From positions 1 through 9,023 of the forward strand of contig JBKECC010000106.1 of NCBI GenBank assembly GCA_047974135.1: a stretch of DNA of 9,023 nucleotides. Reading direction: 5' to 3'. Made by a program: the position numbers and the translations under genes. Source of the DNA: JAIRQK01 sp047974135 (lineage in GTDB: Bacteria > Campylobacterota > Campylobacteria > Campylobacterales > Campylobacteraceae). Below, in pieces: positions 1 through 5,491 of this stretch (positions are counted from its first letter, which is position 1; every line of letters begins with the position of its first letter). The notes beneath the pieces were generated by a model. It saw only the letters and a program-made list of their open reading frames with translations. It ran no database searches and was not told the DNA's origin.

Positions 1-48
1 TTTTTTGGATTCATGTTCGAATTAACCTTGAATCTTATTAGGAACTAA
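1..48 (+). other. Possible 3' tail of a preceding reading frame
   Basis: From the window edge an open frame runs for 15 codons to a TAA at 46-48. It may be the end of a gene that starts outside the window, but it is too short to recognise. An AGGA string at 40-43 near its end could serve as a ribosome binding site for a gene starting just downstream, yet no ATG follows at a useful distance. The call rests only on the open frame. Confidence 0.15.
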
Positions 49-174
49 AAAAAACATAATTGGCAGTTATTATCTTTTAAAAATATTTGTGACAAGAAAA
101 GTAAATATAAAATCATTACACTTATAATTTTATTCGCAACATATATCACGTTTTTCTATTATAGTTTTCAATTA

Positions 175-435
175 ATGGGGAGGGAAACTTTTGAATATAT
201 ACTTATAGCAATTATTGTTTTTTTTTGGTTTTTAACAATATGGCTTCTTGGCTATGATAGAGAAGTTAGAAAAATAATAGTTATAATAATATTTGTTTTA
301 ACGGTAATACTAACTTATATACAACCTTATATATTTATGAATCTATATTCTGCTGGCTTATACACAATAGGAATAGGTGGCGGTTTAAAAATAACAATTA
401 TTGATATAAATAATAATATATACAAAAAAATTTAA
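175..435 (+). CDS. Hypothetical small membrane protein, possibly a 5'-truncated or frameshifted remnant
   Basis: I do not recognise this 86-residue protein. It is strongly hydrophobic, with two likely membrane segments (about residues 8-27 and 34-58), a basic stretch between them, and an Asn/Ile-rich polar tail. The ATG at 175 is not convincing because no Shine-Dalgarno sequence precedes it. The same frame stays open upstream back to position 49 and encodes a Lys-rich stretch followed by another hydrophobic segment (about 112-170), as a genuine N-terminus would. No standard start codon lies in that extension, so the real start may be an unusual codon or may have been lost. G+C is about 23%, well below the minus-strand genes. 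The frame ends just after an A7 tract (424-430), and the next frame begins almost at once in another phase, so the two may once have been one gene. No function is proposed. Confidence 0.4.
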   Translation: MGRETFEYILIAIIVFFWFLTIWLLGYDREVRKIIVIIIFVLTVILTYIQPYIFMNLYSAGLYTIGIGGGLKITIIDINNNIYKKI

Positions 436-440
436 TATTT

Positions 441-671
441 ATGTCGCCAACATATATTTATACTAGCAACAACACTCAAGAAAATAATAACAGTAATATT
501 GACTATGCTGAGAATGTTTCATATAATACTACTTTAAAATTCAACTTTAAAGTTAATAAAAATAATTCAAATATTACCGCCATAAATAAAGATAATATTA
601 AGGAATTTTATATTGAAGAAGCAAAAATGAGTAATATAATAAATTTTTTATATAAAACAAAAAATAGATAA
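441..671 (+). CDS. Hypothetical Asn-rich protein, possibly the displaced C-terminal part of the preceding frame
   Basis: This 76-residue frame is rich in Asn, Ile, Lys, Tyr and Thr, has no clear membrane segment, and resembles nothing I can name. Its ATG lies 5 bases after the previous stop and has no Shine-Dalgarno sequence. The frame is open back to position 417, so it overlaps the end of the preceding frame across an A7 tract at 424-430. One additional A there would join the two into a single membrane protein with a polar C-terminal domain. G+C is about 20%, the lowest of any reading frame here, and such AT-rich DNA makes chance frames less likely but Asn/Lys/Ile composition uninformative. 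It could be a real small gene, the distal part of a frameshifted gene, or non-coding DNA. Confidence 0.3.
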   Translation: MSPTYIYTSNNTQENNNSNIDYAENVSYNTTLKFNFKVNKNNSNITAINKDNIKEFYIEEAKMSNIINFLYKTKNR

Positions 672-835
672 TATAGATTTTTTGTGTATTTTATAAATAA
701 ATAGACATATTCTTTTTGTAAAATTACTTACACACTAAAAGTTATTTTTAAATTATAGATAAAATTGTTGAAAAACAGCAGTATAGATAGAGAGTTTAAA
801 AGCTCTCTATTTTTATCTGTTTTGAGTTTAGTTTT
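672..835. other. Convergent intergenic region
   Basis: This gap lies between the plus-strand small frames and the convergent CNNM-type gene. I see no open frame of note, no RNA gene and no repeat in it except the terminator hairpin at 787-815. Confidence 0.5.
787..815 (+). terminator. Rho-independent terminator (convergent intergenic region)
   Basis: ATAGAGAG (787-794) and CTCTCTAT (803-810) form a perfect 8-bp stem around a short AT-rich loop that can pair further. On the plus strand the stem runs into five T residues (810-814), the classical intrinsic terminator form, and would end transcription through the small frames on the left. On the minus strand the hairpin lies 26 bases past the stop of the CNNM-type gene, but no T run follows directly. 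It probably works best on the plus strand and may act weakly in both directions. Confidence 0.75.
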
Positions 836-2167
836 TTAACGACTAACGTTTTCGTACTCAATATTTACAGTACATAAAACTTTTTGAATTCTATTTCCAT
901 CAATCTCTAAAACTTTGAAGGTAAATGGTCCTGCATTTATCACATCATCAACCTCTGGTAAACGACCAAGTTCGTTAAATACAAATCCACCAATTGTTAG
1001 TATCTCATCTGAGTCGTCGAGTTTATAATCGAGTATCTCACAAACACTTTCCATGTCAAGCATACCATCAAATTCATAAGTGTTGTCATCTATCTTTACG
1101 TATTCTTCGGATTTTGTGTCGTGTTCATCAGATATATCGCCCATAATCTCTTCTAAAATATCTTCCATTGTTAAAAGCCCAGCAGTTCCACCAAACTCAT
1201 CTACAACGAGTGCTGTGTGAATTTGCTCTTTATTCATCTTAGCCAATATGTCCGCTATGGACATATTTTCAGGAACATAAATCATAGGTCTTACAAGCGT
1301 TGAAAGATCCTTCGTAGGCTCCTTAGATAGTATATTGACAAGCAAATCTCTTAAGTGAATCATACCTATTGGGTTATCTTTATCTTCTTTACAGATTGGG
1401 TATCTTGTGTGTCTTGTCTCAAGCACAGTCTCTATGCTCTCTTCATAACTATCTTCAACGTACAGAGATACGATATCTTTTCTTGGAGTCATAACCTCTT
1501 CTGCTACGGTATCGGAAAAACTTACTGCATTCTTTATGATTTCGCTTTCAACTGAGTCTATAAAACCACCTTTTAAACTCTCATTTACGATGATTTTTAT
1601 CTCCTCTTCTGAGTGTCCTTGCTCCCCTGCTTCACCTGCTGGATGAATGCCTAGTCTTCTTAGGAAAAATGCAGCTATAAAATCAAAAGTTTTTATAAGT
1701 GGATACAGAAGTATCCAGAACCAATACAGTGGCTTTGCTATCACTAATGACGATTTTTCACTTTTTGCTATCGCTATAGACTTTGGTACAAGTTCACCCA
1801 AAACTACGTGTAAAAGAGTGATAAATGTAAAAGCTATGATAAAACTAACTGTATGAATTAGTGTAGGGTTATCTCCAACTATGTTTGATAAAGGGGAGTA
1901 TAAAAGCTTTGCAACCGCTGGCTCGCCTATCCAACCAAGGCCAAGCGATGAGAGTGTGATACCAAGCTGAGTAGCGCTTAGGTAGGTATCAAGAGAGTTT
2001 GACATTCTAAGAGCAAGTTTAGCGTTTGTTACGCCATTTTTTACTAACTCTTCAAGCTTTGACTTTCTTACTTTTACAATTGCAAATTCCGATAAAACGA
2101 AAAAACCATTTAAAAACACCAAAAAGAACGCTAAAAAAAGCATCCCTATCGACTGGGGTTCTGGCAA
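836..2167 (-). CDS. CNNM/CorB-type (UPF0053, 'hemolysin') DUF21-CBS-CorC_HlyC membrane protein
   Basis: This 443-residue protein has the full domain order of the CNNM/CorB family. A DUF21 membrane domain (about 5-180) has a first helix ending in SEFAIVKVRKSKLEEL, a Leu-Gly-Trp-Ile-Gly-Glu-Pro motif at 77-83 and GELVPKS at 124-130. A pair of CBS domains follows (about 220-345), with VMTPRKDI at 225-232 and VDEFGGTAG then MEDILEEIMG at 322-343. A C-terminal CorC_HlyC domain covers about 357-440. Family members are inner-membrane proteins linked to Mg2+ (and possibly Na+ or Co2+) transport or export. The label 'hemolysin' is historical. The CBS pair is the expected nucleotide-sensing module. The start codon is TTG, supported by AAAGGA six bases upstream; the next in-frame Met (residue 9) would cut into the first hydrophobic segment. 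Length is normal for the family and no key motif is missing. It is the last gene of the minus-strand series and has its own upstream gap containing repeated palindromes. The ion transported is not shown by the sequence. Confidence 0.93.
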   Translation of the reverse strand: MPEPQSIGMLFLAFFLVFLNGFFVLSEFAIVKVRKSKLEELVKNGVTNAKLALRMSNSLDTYLSATQLGITLSSLGLGWIGEPAVAKLLYSPLSNIVGDNPTLIHTVSFIIAFTFITLLHVVLGELVPKSIAIAKSEKSSLVIAKPLYWFWILLYPLIKTFDFIAAFFLRRLGIHPAGEAGEQGHSEEEIKIIVNESLKGGFIDSVESEIIKNAVSFSDTVAEEVMTPRKDIVSLYVEDSYEESIETVLETRHTRYPICKEDKDNPIGMIHLRDLLVNILSKEPTKDLSTLVRPMIYVPENMSIADILAKMNKEQIHTALVVDEFGGTAGLLTMEDILEEIMGDISDEHDTKSEEYVKIDDNTYEFDGMLDMESVCEILDYKLDDSDEILTIGGFVFNELGRLPEVDDVINAGPFTFKVLEIDGNRIQKVLCTVNIEYENVSR

Positions 2168-2173
2168 AATTTA

Positions 2174-2179
2174 TCCTTT
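2174..2179 (-). promoter_or_regulatory. Ribosome binding site supporting a TTG start
   Basis: On the minus strand AAAGGA lies six bases before the TTG at 2167-2165. This spacing favours TTG over the downstream ATG at codon 9 as the start of the CNNM-type gene. Confidence 0.7.
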
Positions 2180-2191
2180 GTTTTTTCTACT

Positions 2192-2217
2192 TTTACATGT
2201 AAGTTTTTTACATGTAC
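2192..2217. repeat. Paired ACATGT palindromes upstream of the CNNM-type gene
   Basis: Two copies of the window's recurring palindrome lie side by side: TTACATGTAA at 2193-2202 and the near-copy TTACATGTAC at 2208-2217. Their centres are 15 bp apart, and the nearer copy ends 25 bases upstream of the TTG start. A weak -10-like TATATT (minus strand, 2224-2219) lies just upstream, so the pair would sit at or just after a transcription start if that element is used. They may be operator half-sites or simply two members of the dispersed repeat family. Confidence 0.5.
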
Positions 2218-2290
2218 AAATATAGATTTTTAAAATTAAACGTATATTCTATCATAAATTGATATAAATGTTTGAAAGAGATACTGTTTT

Positions 2291-2306
2291 TCTTTACATG
2301 TAAAGA
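2291..2306. repeat. Perfect 16-bp palindrome containing TTTACATGTAAA
   Basis: TCTTTACATGTAAAGA is a perfect palindrome lying between the dctA terminator-like hairpin and the CNNM-type gene. It has the longest perfect symmetry of the intergenic copies in this gap. It belongs to the same family as the copies near 2198, 2213, 5462, 7012 and 8878. Confidence 0.6.
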
Positions 2307-2313
2307 GTTTGAA

Positions 2314-2331
2314 GAGCCTAAATATAGGCTC
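2314..2331 (-). terminator. Terminator-like hairpin after the distal dctA copy
   Basis: GAGCCTA (2314-2320) and TAGGCTC (2325-2331) form a perfect 7-bp stem with a 4-base loop, 14 bases past the stop of the dctA copy at 2346. On the minus strand it is followed by TTCAAACTCTTT, which is T-rich but not a clean T run, so it is a moderate intrinsic terminator at best. Confidence 0.55.
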
Positions 2332-2345
2332 ATCTTTGATTAAAA

Positions 2346-3767
2346 TTAGATAACAGATTTAACCGTTTCTGGGTTGTCTAATGTATATTTAAATTTTTCC
2401 ATATCGATTTGTTTATCCCAAGCACCAACAACAACTGCAGCAACCGCATTTCCACAAAGGTTACCAACAGCTCTCATCTCACTCATAAACTTATCAACAC
2501 CAAGCAAAATCGCTACTGCTGCAACTGGAATAGTTGAAGGCGTATCTTGTGGAAGTGAAGAGAGTGTACCAGCTAGAACGATAAACCCTGAACCAGTAAC
2601 ACCAACGGCACCTTTTGAGGTAACCATCAAGATTAAGATAACTCCTAATTGCTCTAGTAAAGATAGGTTTACGTTTACTGCTTGAGCTAAAAATATAATA
2701 GAAAGTGATAGATAGATGTTCGTACAATCAAGGTTAAACGAATATCCAGTTGGAAGAACAAGTCCTGTAACACCTTTGCTTACTCCAGCACCCTCTAGTT
2801 TTCTCATAAGAGGCGCTAGTGCGCTTTCGCTTGAACTTGTTGCAAAAACGATTAACAACTCTTTGTGTATATAGTACATAAACTTGAAAATACTAATTTT
2901 AAAGAAGTACATGATAGCACCAAGCACTACAAATATAAACACTAAACAAGAAGCAAGCATAACAAGCAACAATCCTCCCATGTTTATAAGAGCACCGATA
3001 CCAAATGTACCAATCAAGAACGCCATCGCACAAAAAGACGCAACAGGACTAAACCACATAAGCCATTTAAGAATCACGAAGAAAAAATCTTGTGCAATTT
3101 CCAAAGGTTTTAAGATTTTTGCTTTGTACTTTCCAGCAAAAGCTGAAAGCAAAATAGCAACAACTAATGCCATAACTAAAACTTGAAGTGTTTTACCTGT
3201 TAAAAATGGGCTTACAACATCAATATAAGGTATAAATCCAAAAGCCAAACCATAATTTGGTATAGCACCTTTTAATACTGAAAGAACACCAGAATTTCCA
3301 CCACTTGCTGTTGCTGCATATTTCGCAACGCTTTCAACACTTTTTGGATCAAGTAGTGTAACATCAACGTTCATGCCAACTCCAGGAGCTAAAACGTTTC
3401 CAAATAGTATACCTATAGCAAGTGCGATGGTACTTACGATTTCAAAGTATATAAAAGCTTTAAATCCGATAGAACCAACCTCTTTTAAACTCTCTAATCC
3501 CACAATACCAAGGATGATTGTTAAAAAGATAATAGGACCAACGAGCCACTTTAAGACTTTAATGAAGATATCGATACCAGTTTTAACTTTTATCTCTCCC
3601 CCACCAAGTATTGAGTACTCAAACTTCCACTTTACTATTTCTGGGAATATATACCCCAAAATAATACCGAGCGTAATACCAAAAATAACCCAAAAAACTA
3701 AACTTTTTAGTGTATAGTCAACCCAGGTTTTTTTCTTTTTTTCATAGGTAGGTGCATGTGTATGCAT
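2346..3767 (-). CDS. dctA: C4-dicarboxylate:cation symporter, DctA type (DAACS/SLC1 family), distal copy
   Basis: A predicted inner-membrane symporter for succinate, fumarate or malate driven by a cation gradient. The 473-residue protein matches the DctA branch along its length: GLESLKEVG and FEIVSTIALAIG (about 90-120), GMNVD at 131-135, the serine-rich hairpin SSSES at 311-315, LPTGYSFNLD at 338-347, TSKGAVGVTGSGFIVLA at 383-399 and DKFMSEMRAVGN at 425-436. In the last motif the residue matching the amino-group-binding Asp of glutamate/aspartate transporters is Ser429, while Arg432, which pairs with a substrate carboxylate, is kept. This favours dicarboxylates over amino acids. Oddly, the usual Asn-x-Asp-Gly-Thr motif is NLDCT (345-349), with Cys348 replacing Gly. 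The protein is longer than E. coli DctA, through a Lys-rich N-terminus and a longer loop around 136-190. The ATG is preceded by AGGAG eight bases upstream. It follows a close paralogue on the same strand. Confidence 0.92.
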   Translation of the reverse strand: MHTHAPTYEKKKKTWVDYTLKSLVFWVIFGITLGIILGYIFPEIVKWKFEYSILGGGEIKVKTGIDIFIKVLKWLVGPIIFLTIILGIVGLESLKEVGSIGFKAFIYFEIVSTIALAIGILFGNVLAPGVGMNVDVTLLDPKSVESVAKYAATASGGNSGVLSVLKGAIPNYGLAFGFIPYIDVVSPFLTGKTLQVLVMALVVAILLSAFAGKYKAKILKPLEIAQDFFFVILKWLMWFSPVASFCAMAFLIGTFGIGALINMGGLLLVMLASCLVFIFVVLGAIMYFFKISIFKFMYYIHKELLIVFATSSSESALAPLMRKLEGAGVSKGVTGLVLPTGYSFNLDCTNIYLSLSIIFLAQAVNVNLSLLEQLGVILILMVTSKGAVGVTGSGFIVLAGTLSSLPQDTPSTIPVAAVAILLGVDKFMSEMRAVGNLCGNAVAAVVVGAWDKQIDMEKFKYTLDNPETVKSVI

Positions 3768-3799
3768 TAATGTTTCTCCTTTTACTTTGACAGTTAGAA

Positions 3800-3805
3800 A
3801 TTATA
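3800..3805 (-). promoter_or_regulatory. Candidate -10 element for the distal dctA copy
   Basis: TATAAT on the minus strand lies 33 bases upstream of the ATG at 3767, giving a predicted leader of about 25 bases that includes the Shine-Dalgarno sequence. No good -35 hexamer is visible 17 bases upstream, but Campylobacterota sigma-70 promoters often lack one. The match is to a short consensus in AT-rich DNA, so it may be chance. Confidence 0.35.
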
Positions 3806-3859
3806 AATTGTAGTAAATACGAGAATAATAAATAGTATGTTAAAAGTGTTATTTTTGCA

Positions 3860-3900
3860 TAGAAGTAGTTACCAAAGGAAACAATTGTGTAACTATTCTA
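3860..3900. promoter_or_regulatory. Long interrupted inverted repeat upstream of the distal dctA copy
   Basis: TAGTTAC (3866-3872) and GTAACTA (3889-3895) are perfect inverted copies. The arms extend outward as TAGAA (3860-3864) with TTCTA (3896-3900) if the G at 3865 is bulged, giving 12 pairs around a 16-base spacer. No T run follows on either strand, so it is a poor terminator. Its place about 60-95 bases upstream of the candidate -10 of the distal dctA suits a regulator binding site. It could also be a 3' mRNA stem for the proximal dctA, whose stop is 25 bases away. Confidence 0.4.
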
Positions 3901-3924
3901 TACAAATCATATAAGAAGTTTATA

Positions 3925-5316
3925 TTAGATGATTGATTTTACAGTTTCAGGATGGTCTAATGTATACTTAAATTTCTCCATATCAATCTGTTTATCCCAT
4001 GCTCCAACGACAACTGCAGCAACCGCATTTCCGCAAAGATTTCCAACAGCTCTCATCTCACTCATGAATTTATCAACACCAAGTAAAATCGCAACCGTAA
4101 CGGCTGGAATACCGTATTCTGGCACAGATTGAAGCGTACCAGCTAAAACTATAAACCCTGAGCCAGTAACACCAACAGCACCCTTTGAGGTAACCATTAA
4201 GATAATTAAAATACCTATCTCTTGAGAGAGAGTCAAAGGAACATTTATGGCTTGAGCCAAGAAAATAACCGAAAGCGCTAAATATATATTTGTACAATCC
4301 AGGTTAAACGAGTATCCAGTCGGAAGAACAAGCCCTGTTACACCTTTATTTATACCTGCACCTTCTAACTTTCTCATAAGAGGTGCTAATGCACTTTCAC
4401 TTGAACTTGTTGCAAAAACGATTAATAACTCTTTATGTATGTATCTCATAAATTTAAAAATGTTGATTTTAAAGAATGCTGTGATGATTCCAAGAACGCC
4501 AAAAATAAATGTAAGACATGAAACAAGCATAACAAGTAGCAACCCACCCATATTTATAAGTGAACCAATACCAAATTTGCCAATCAAAAACGCCATCGCA
4601 CAGAATGACGCAACCGGACTAAACCACATAAGCCATTTAAGTATGAAAAAGAAAAAATCTTGTGCTTTTTCTAAAGGTTTTAGTATAACTGGTCTATATT
4701 TACCGCCAAAAGCAGAGATTAAAATAGCAAGAGTTAATGCCATAAAAAGAACTTTTAGTGTTTGTCCTTTTAAAAATGGATTTACTATATCTATATATGG
4801 AACAAAACCCCAAGCTAATCCATAATCTGGAATTGCACCTTTCAATACACTCAAAACTCCACTCTGACTATTTGCCGCAGCTGCTGCGTACTGAGCAACG
4901 CTCGAGGCATCAAGAGTTGAAGGGTCAACGTTCATGCCACTTCCTGGAGCCAAAACATTTCCAAAGAAGATACCAATAGCAAGAGCAACAGTACTAACTA
5001 TTTCAAAATATATAAAAGCTTTTAAACCAATAGAGCCAAGCTCTTTTAAACTCTCTAATCCAACTATGCCCAAAATGATTGTTAAAAATATGATAGGTCC
5101 AACAAGAAGTTTTAACACTTTTATGAAGATATCTATACCACTTTTAACCGTTATGCTAAAGTCGCTAGTGATTTGTAAAGACCAATGATTTACTATATCA
5201 GCGTGAAAATAACCAAAAAATACACCAGCTATAATAGCGACAACAACCCAAAACACCAAACTTTTTAAAGTATAATCTTTCCAAGTTTTAACTTTCAACG
5301 GTTCGATAACTCTCAT
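3925..5316 (-). CDS. dctA: C4-dicarboxylate:cation symporter, DctA type (DAACS/SLC1 family), proximal copy
   Basis: This 463-residue protein is a tandem paralogue of the copy at 2346-3767 with the same predicted role, dicarboxylate uptake at the inner membrane. Motifs are SSSES at 304-308, LPTGYSFNLD at 331-340, TSKGAVGVTGSG at 376-387 and DKFMSEMRAVGN at 415-426, with Ser419 and Arg422 marking a dicarboxylate rather than an amino acid site. It shares the Gly-to-Cys change in NLDCT (Cys341). A run of 47 residues near the C-terminus (about 408-454) is identical to the other copy. The N-terminal 50 residues and the loop around 131-160 differ most. The ATG has AAAGG six bases upstream. It stands alone in a 175-base gap after the nucleobase permease gene and 157 bases before the second copy, so the copies may be transcribed separately. 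Different affinity or expression conditions for the two copies is an inference. Confidence 0.92.
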   Translation of the reverse strand: MRVIEPLKVKTWKDYTLKSLVFWVVVAIIAGVFFGYFHADIVNHWSLQITSDFSITVKSGIDIFIKVLKLLVGPIIFLTIILGIVGLESLKELGSIGLKAFIYFEIVSTVALAIGIFFGNVLAPGSGMNVDPSTLDASSVAQYAAAAANSQSGVLSVLKGAIPDYGLAWGFVPYIDIVNPFLKGQTLKVLFMALTLAILISAFGGKYRPVILKPLEKAQDFFFFILKWLMWFSPVASFCAMAFLIGKFGIGSLINMGGLLLVMLVSCLTFIFGVLGIITAFFKINIFKFMRYIHKELLIVFATSSSESALAPLMRKLEGAGINKGVTGLVLPTGYSFNLDCTNIYLALSVIFLAQAINVPLTLSQEIGILIILMVTSKGAVGVTGSGFIVLAGTLQSVPEYGIPAVTVAILLGVDKFMSEMRAVGNLCGNAVAAVVVGAWDKQIDMEKFKYTLDHPETVKSII

Positions 5317-5395
5317 TAATAACCTTTATCCAATCTTAATTTTTTATATAATTAAAATTATTGTACAAAAAGCAAATTAAATTTTAGATATATGA

Positions 5396-5405
5396 CATAC
5401 GTATG
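5396..5405. promoter_or_regulatory. Palindrome CATACGTATG upstream of the proximal dctA copy
   Basis: A perfect 10-bp palindrome lies 80 bases upstream of the ATG at 5316, in an otherwise AT-rich leader region. It could be a regulator site for the proximal dctA. A short palindrome alone is weak evidence, and no second copy is seen upstream of the other dctA. Confidence 0.25.
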
Positions 5406-5446
5406 ATAAAAAAAGAAGAAAATTTTTAGAATTTTGTTACGCTACG

Positions 5447-5477
5447 AAACACTTCTTTACATGTAAAAGAAGTGTTT
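5447..5477 (-). terminator. Terminator-like hairpin after the nucleobase permease gene, with the ACATGT palindrome at its tip
   Basis: AAACACTTCTTT (5447-5458) and AAAGAAGTGTTT (5466-5477) form a perfect 12-bp stem around ACATGTA, itself part of a TTTACATGTAAA copy (5456-5467). It begins 14 bases past the permease stop at 5492 on the minus strand. The minus-strand 3' side ends in GTGTTTCG, so the T run is short. The plus-strand side (GTGTTTATTTTCG) is slightly better. It is likely a terminator or an mRNA 3'-end stabiliser separating the cdsA-dxr-permease group from dctA. Confidence 0.55.
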
Positions 5478-5491
5478 ATTTTCGTATAGTA

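Noticed and set aside
672..835. Possible tRNA or small RNA gene in the left intergenic gap
   Set aside because: No cloverleaf, GTTCRA-type T-loop box or other conserved RNA structure is visible. Only the terminator hairpin at 787-815 stands out.
836..2167. Annotation of the DUF21/CBS protein as a true hemolysin
   Set aside because: The domain order is that of CNNM/CorB ion-transport proteins. The hemolysin label is inherited from old TlyC annotations and nothing in the sequence indicates a toxin.
2192..2217. CRISPR-like or tandem repeat array
   Set aside because: Only two short palindromes stand side by side here. There are no equal-length unique spacers and no cas genes. The motif is dispersed rather than arrayed.
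2374..2685. Antisense plus-strand frame opposite the distal dctA, with a counterpart at 3929-4132
   Set aside because: These are shadows of the dctA coding sequence. Their resemblance to each other follows from the duplication, and no start signal supports them.
2494..2727. Out-of-frame minus-strand reading frame within the distal dctA, with a similar one at 4073-4297 in the other copy
   Set aside because: They look alike only because the parent genes are paralogues with similar DNA. They lie wholly inside a convincing gene, have odd Cys/Trp/Tyr-rich composition and no ribosome site.
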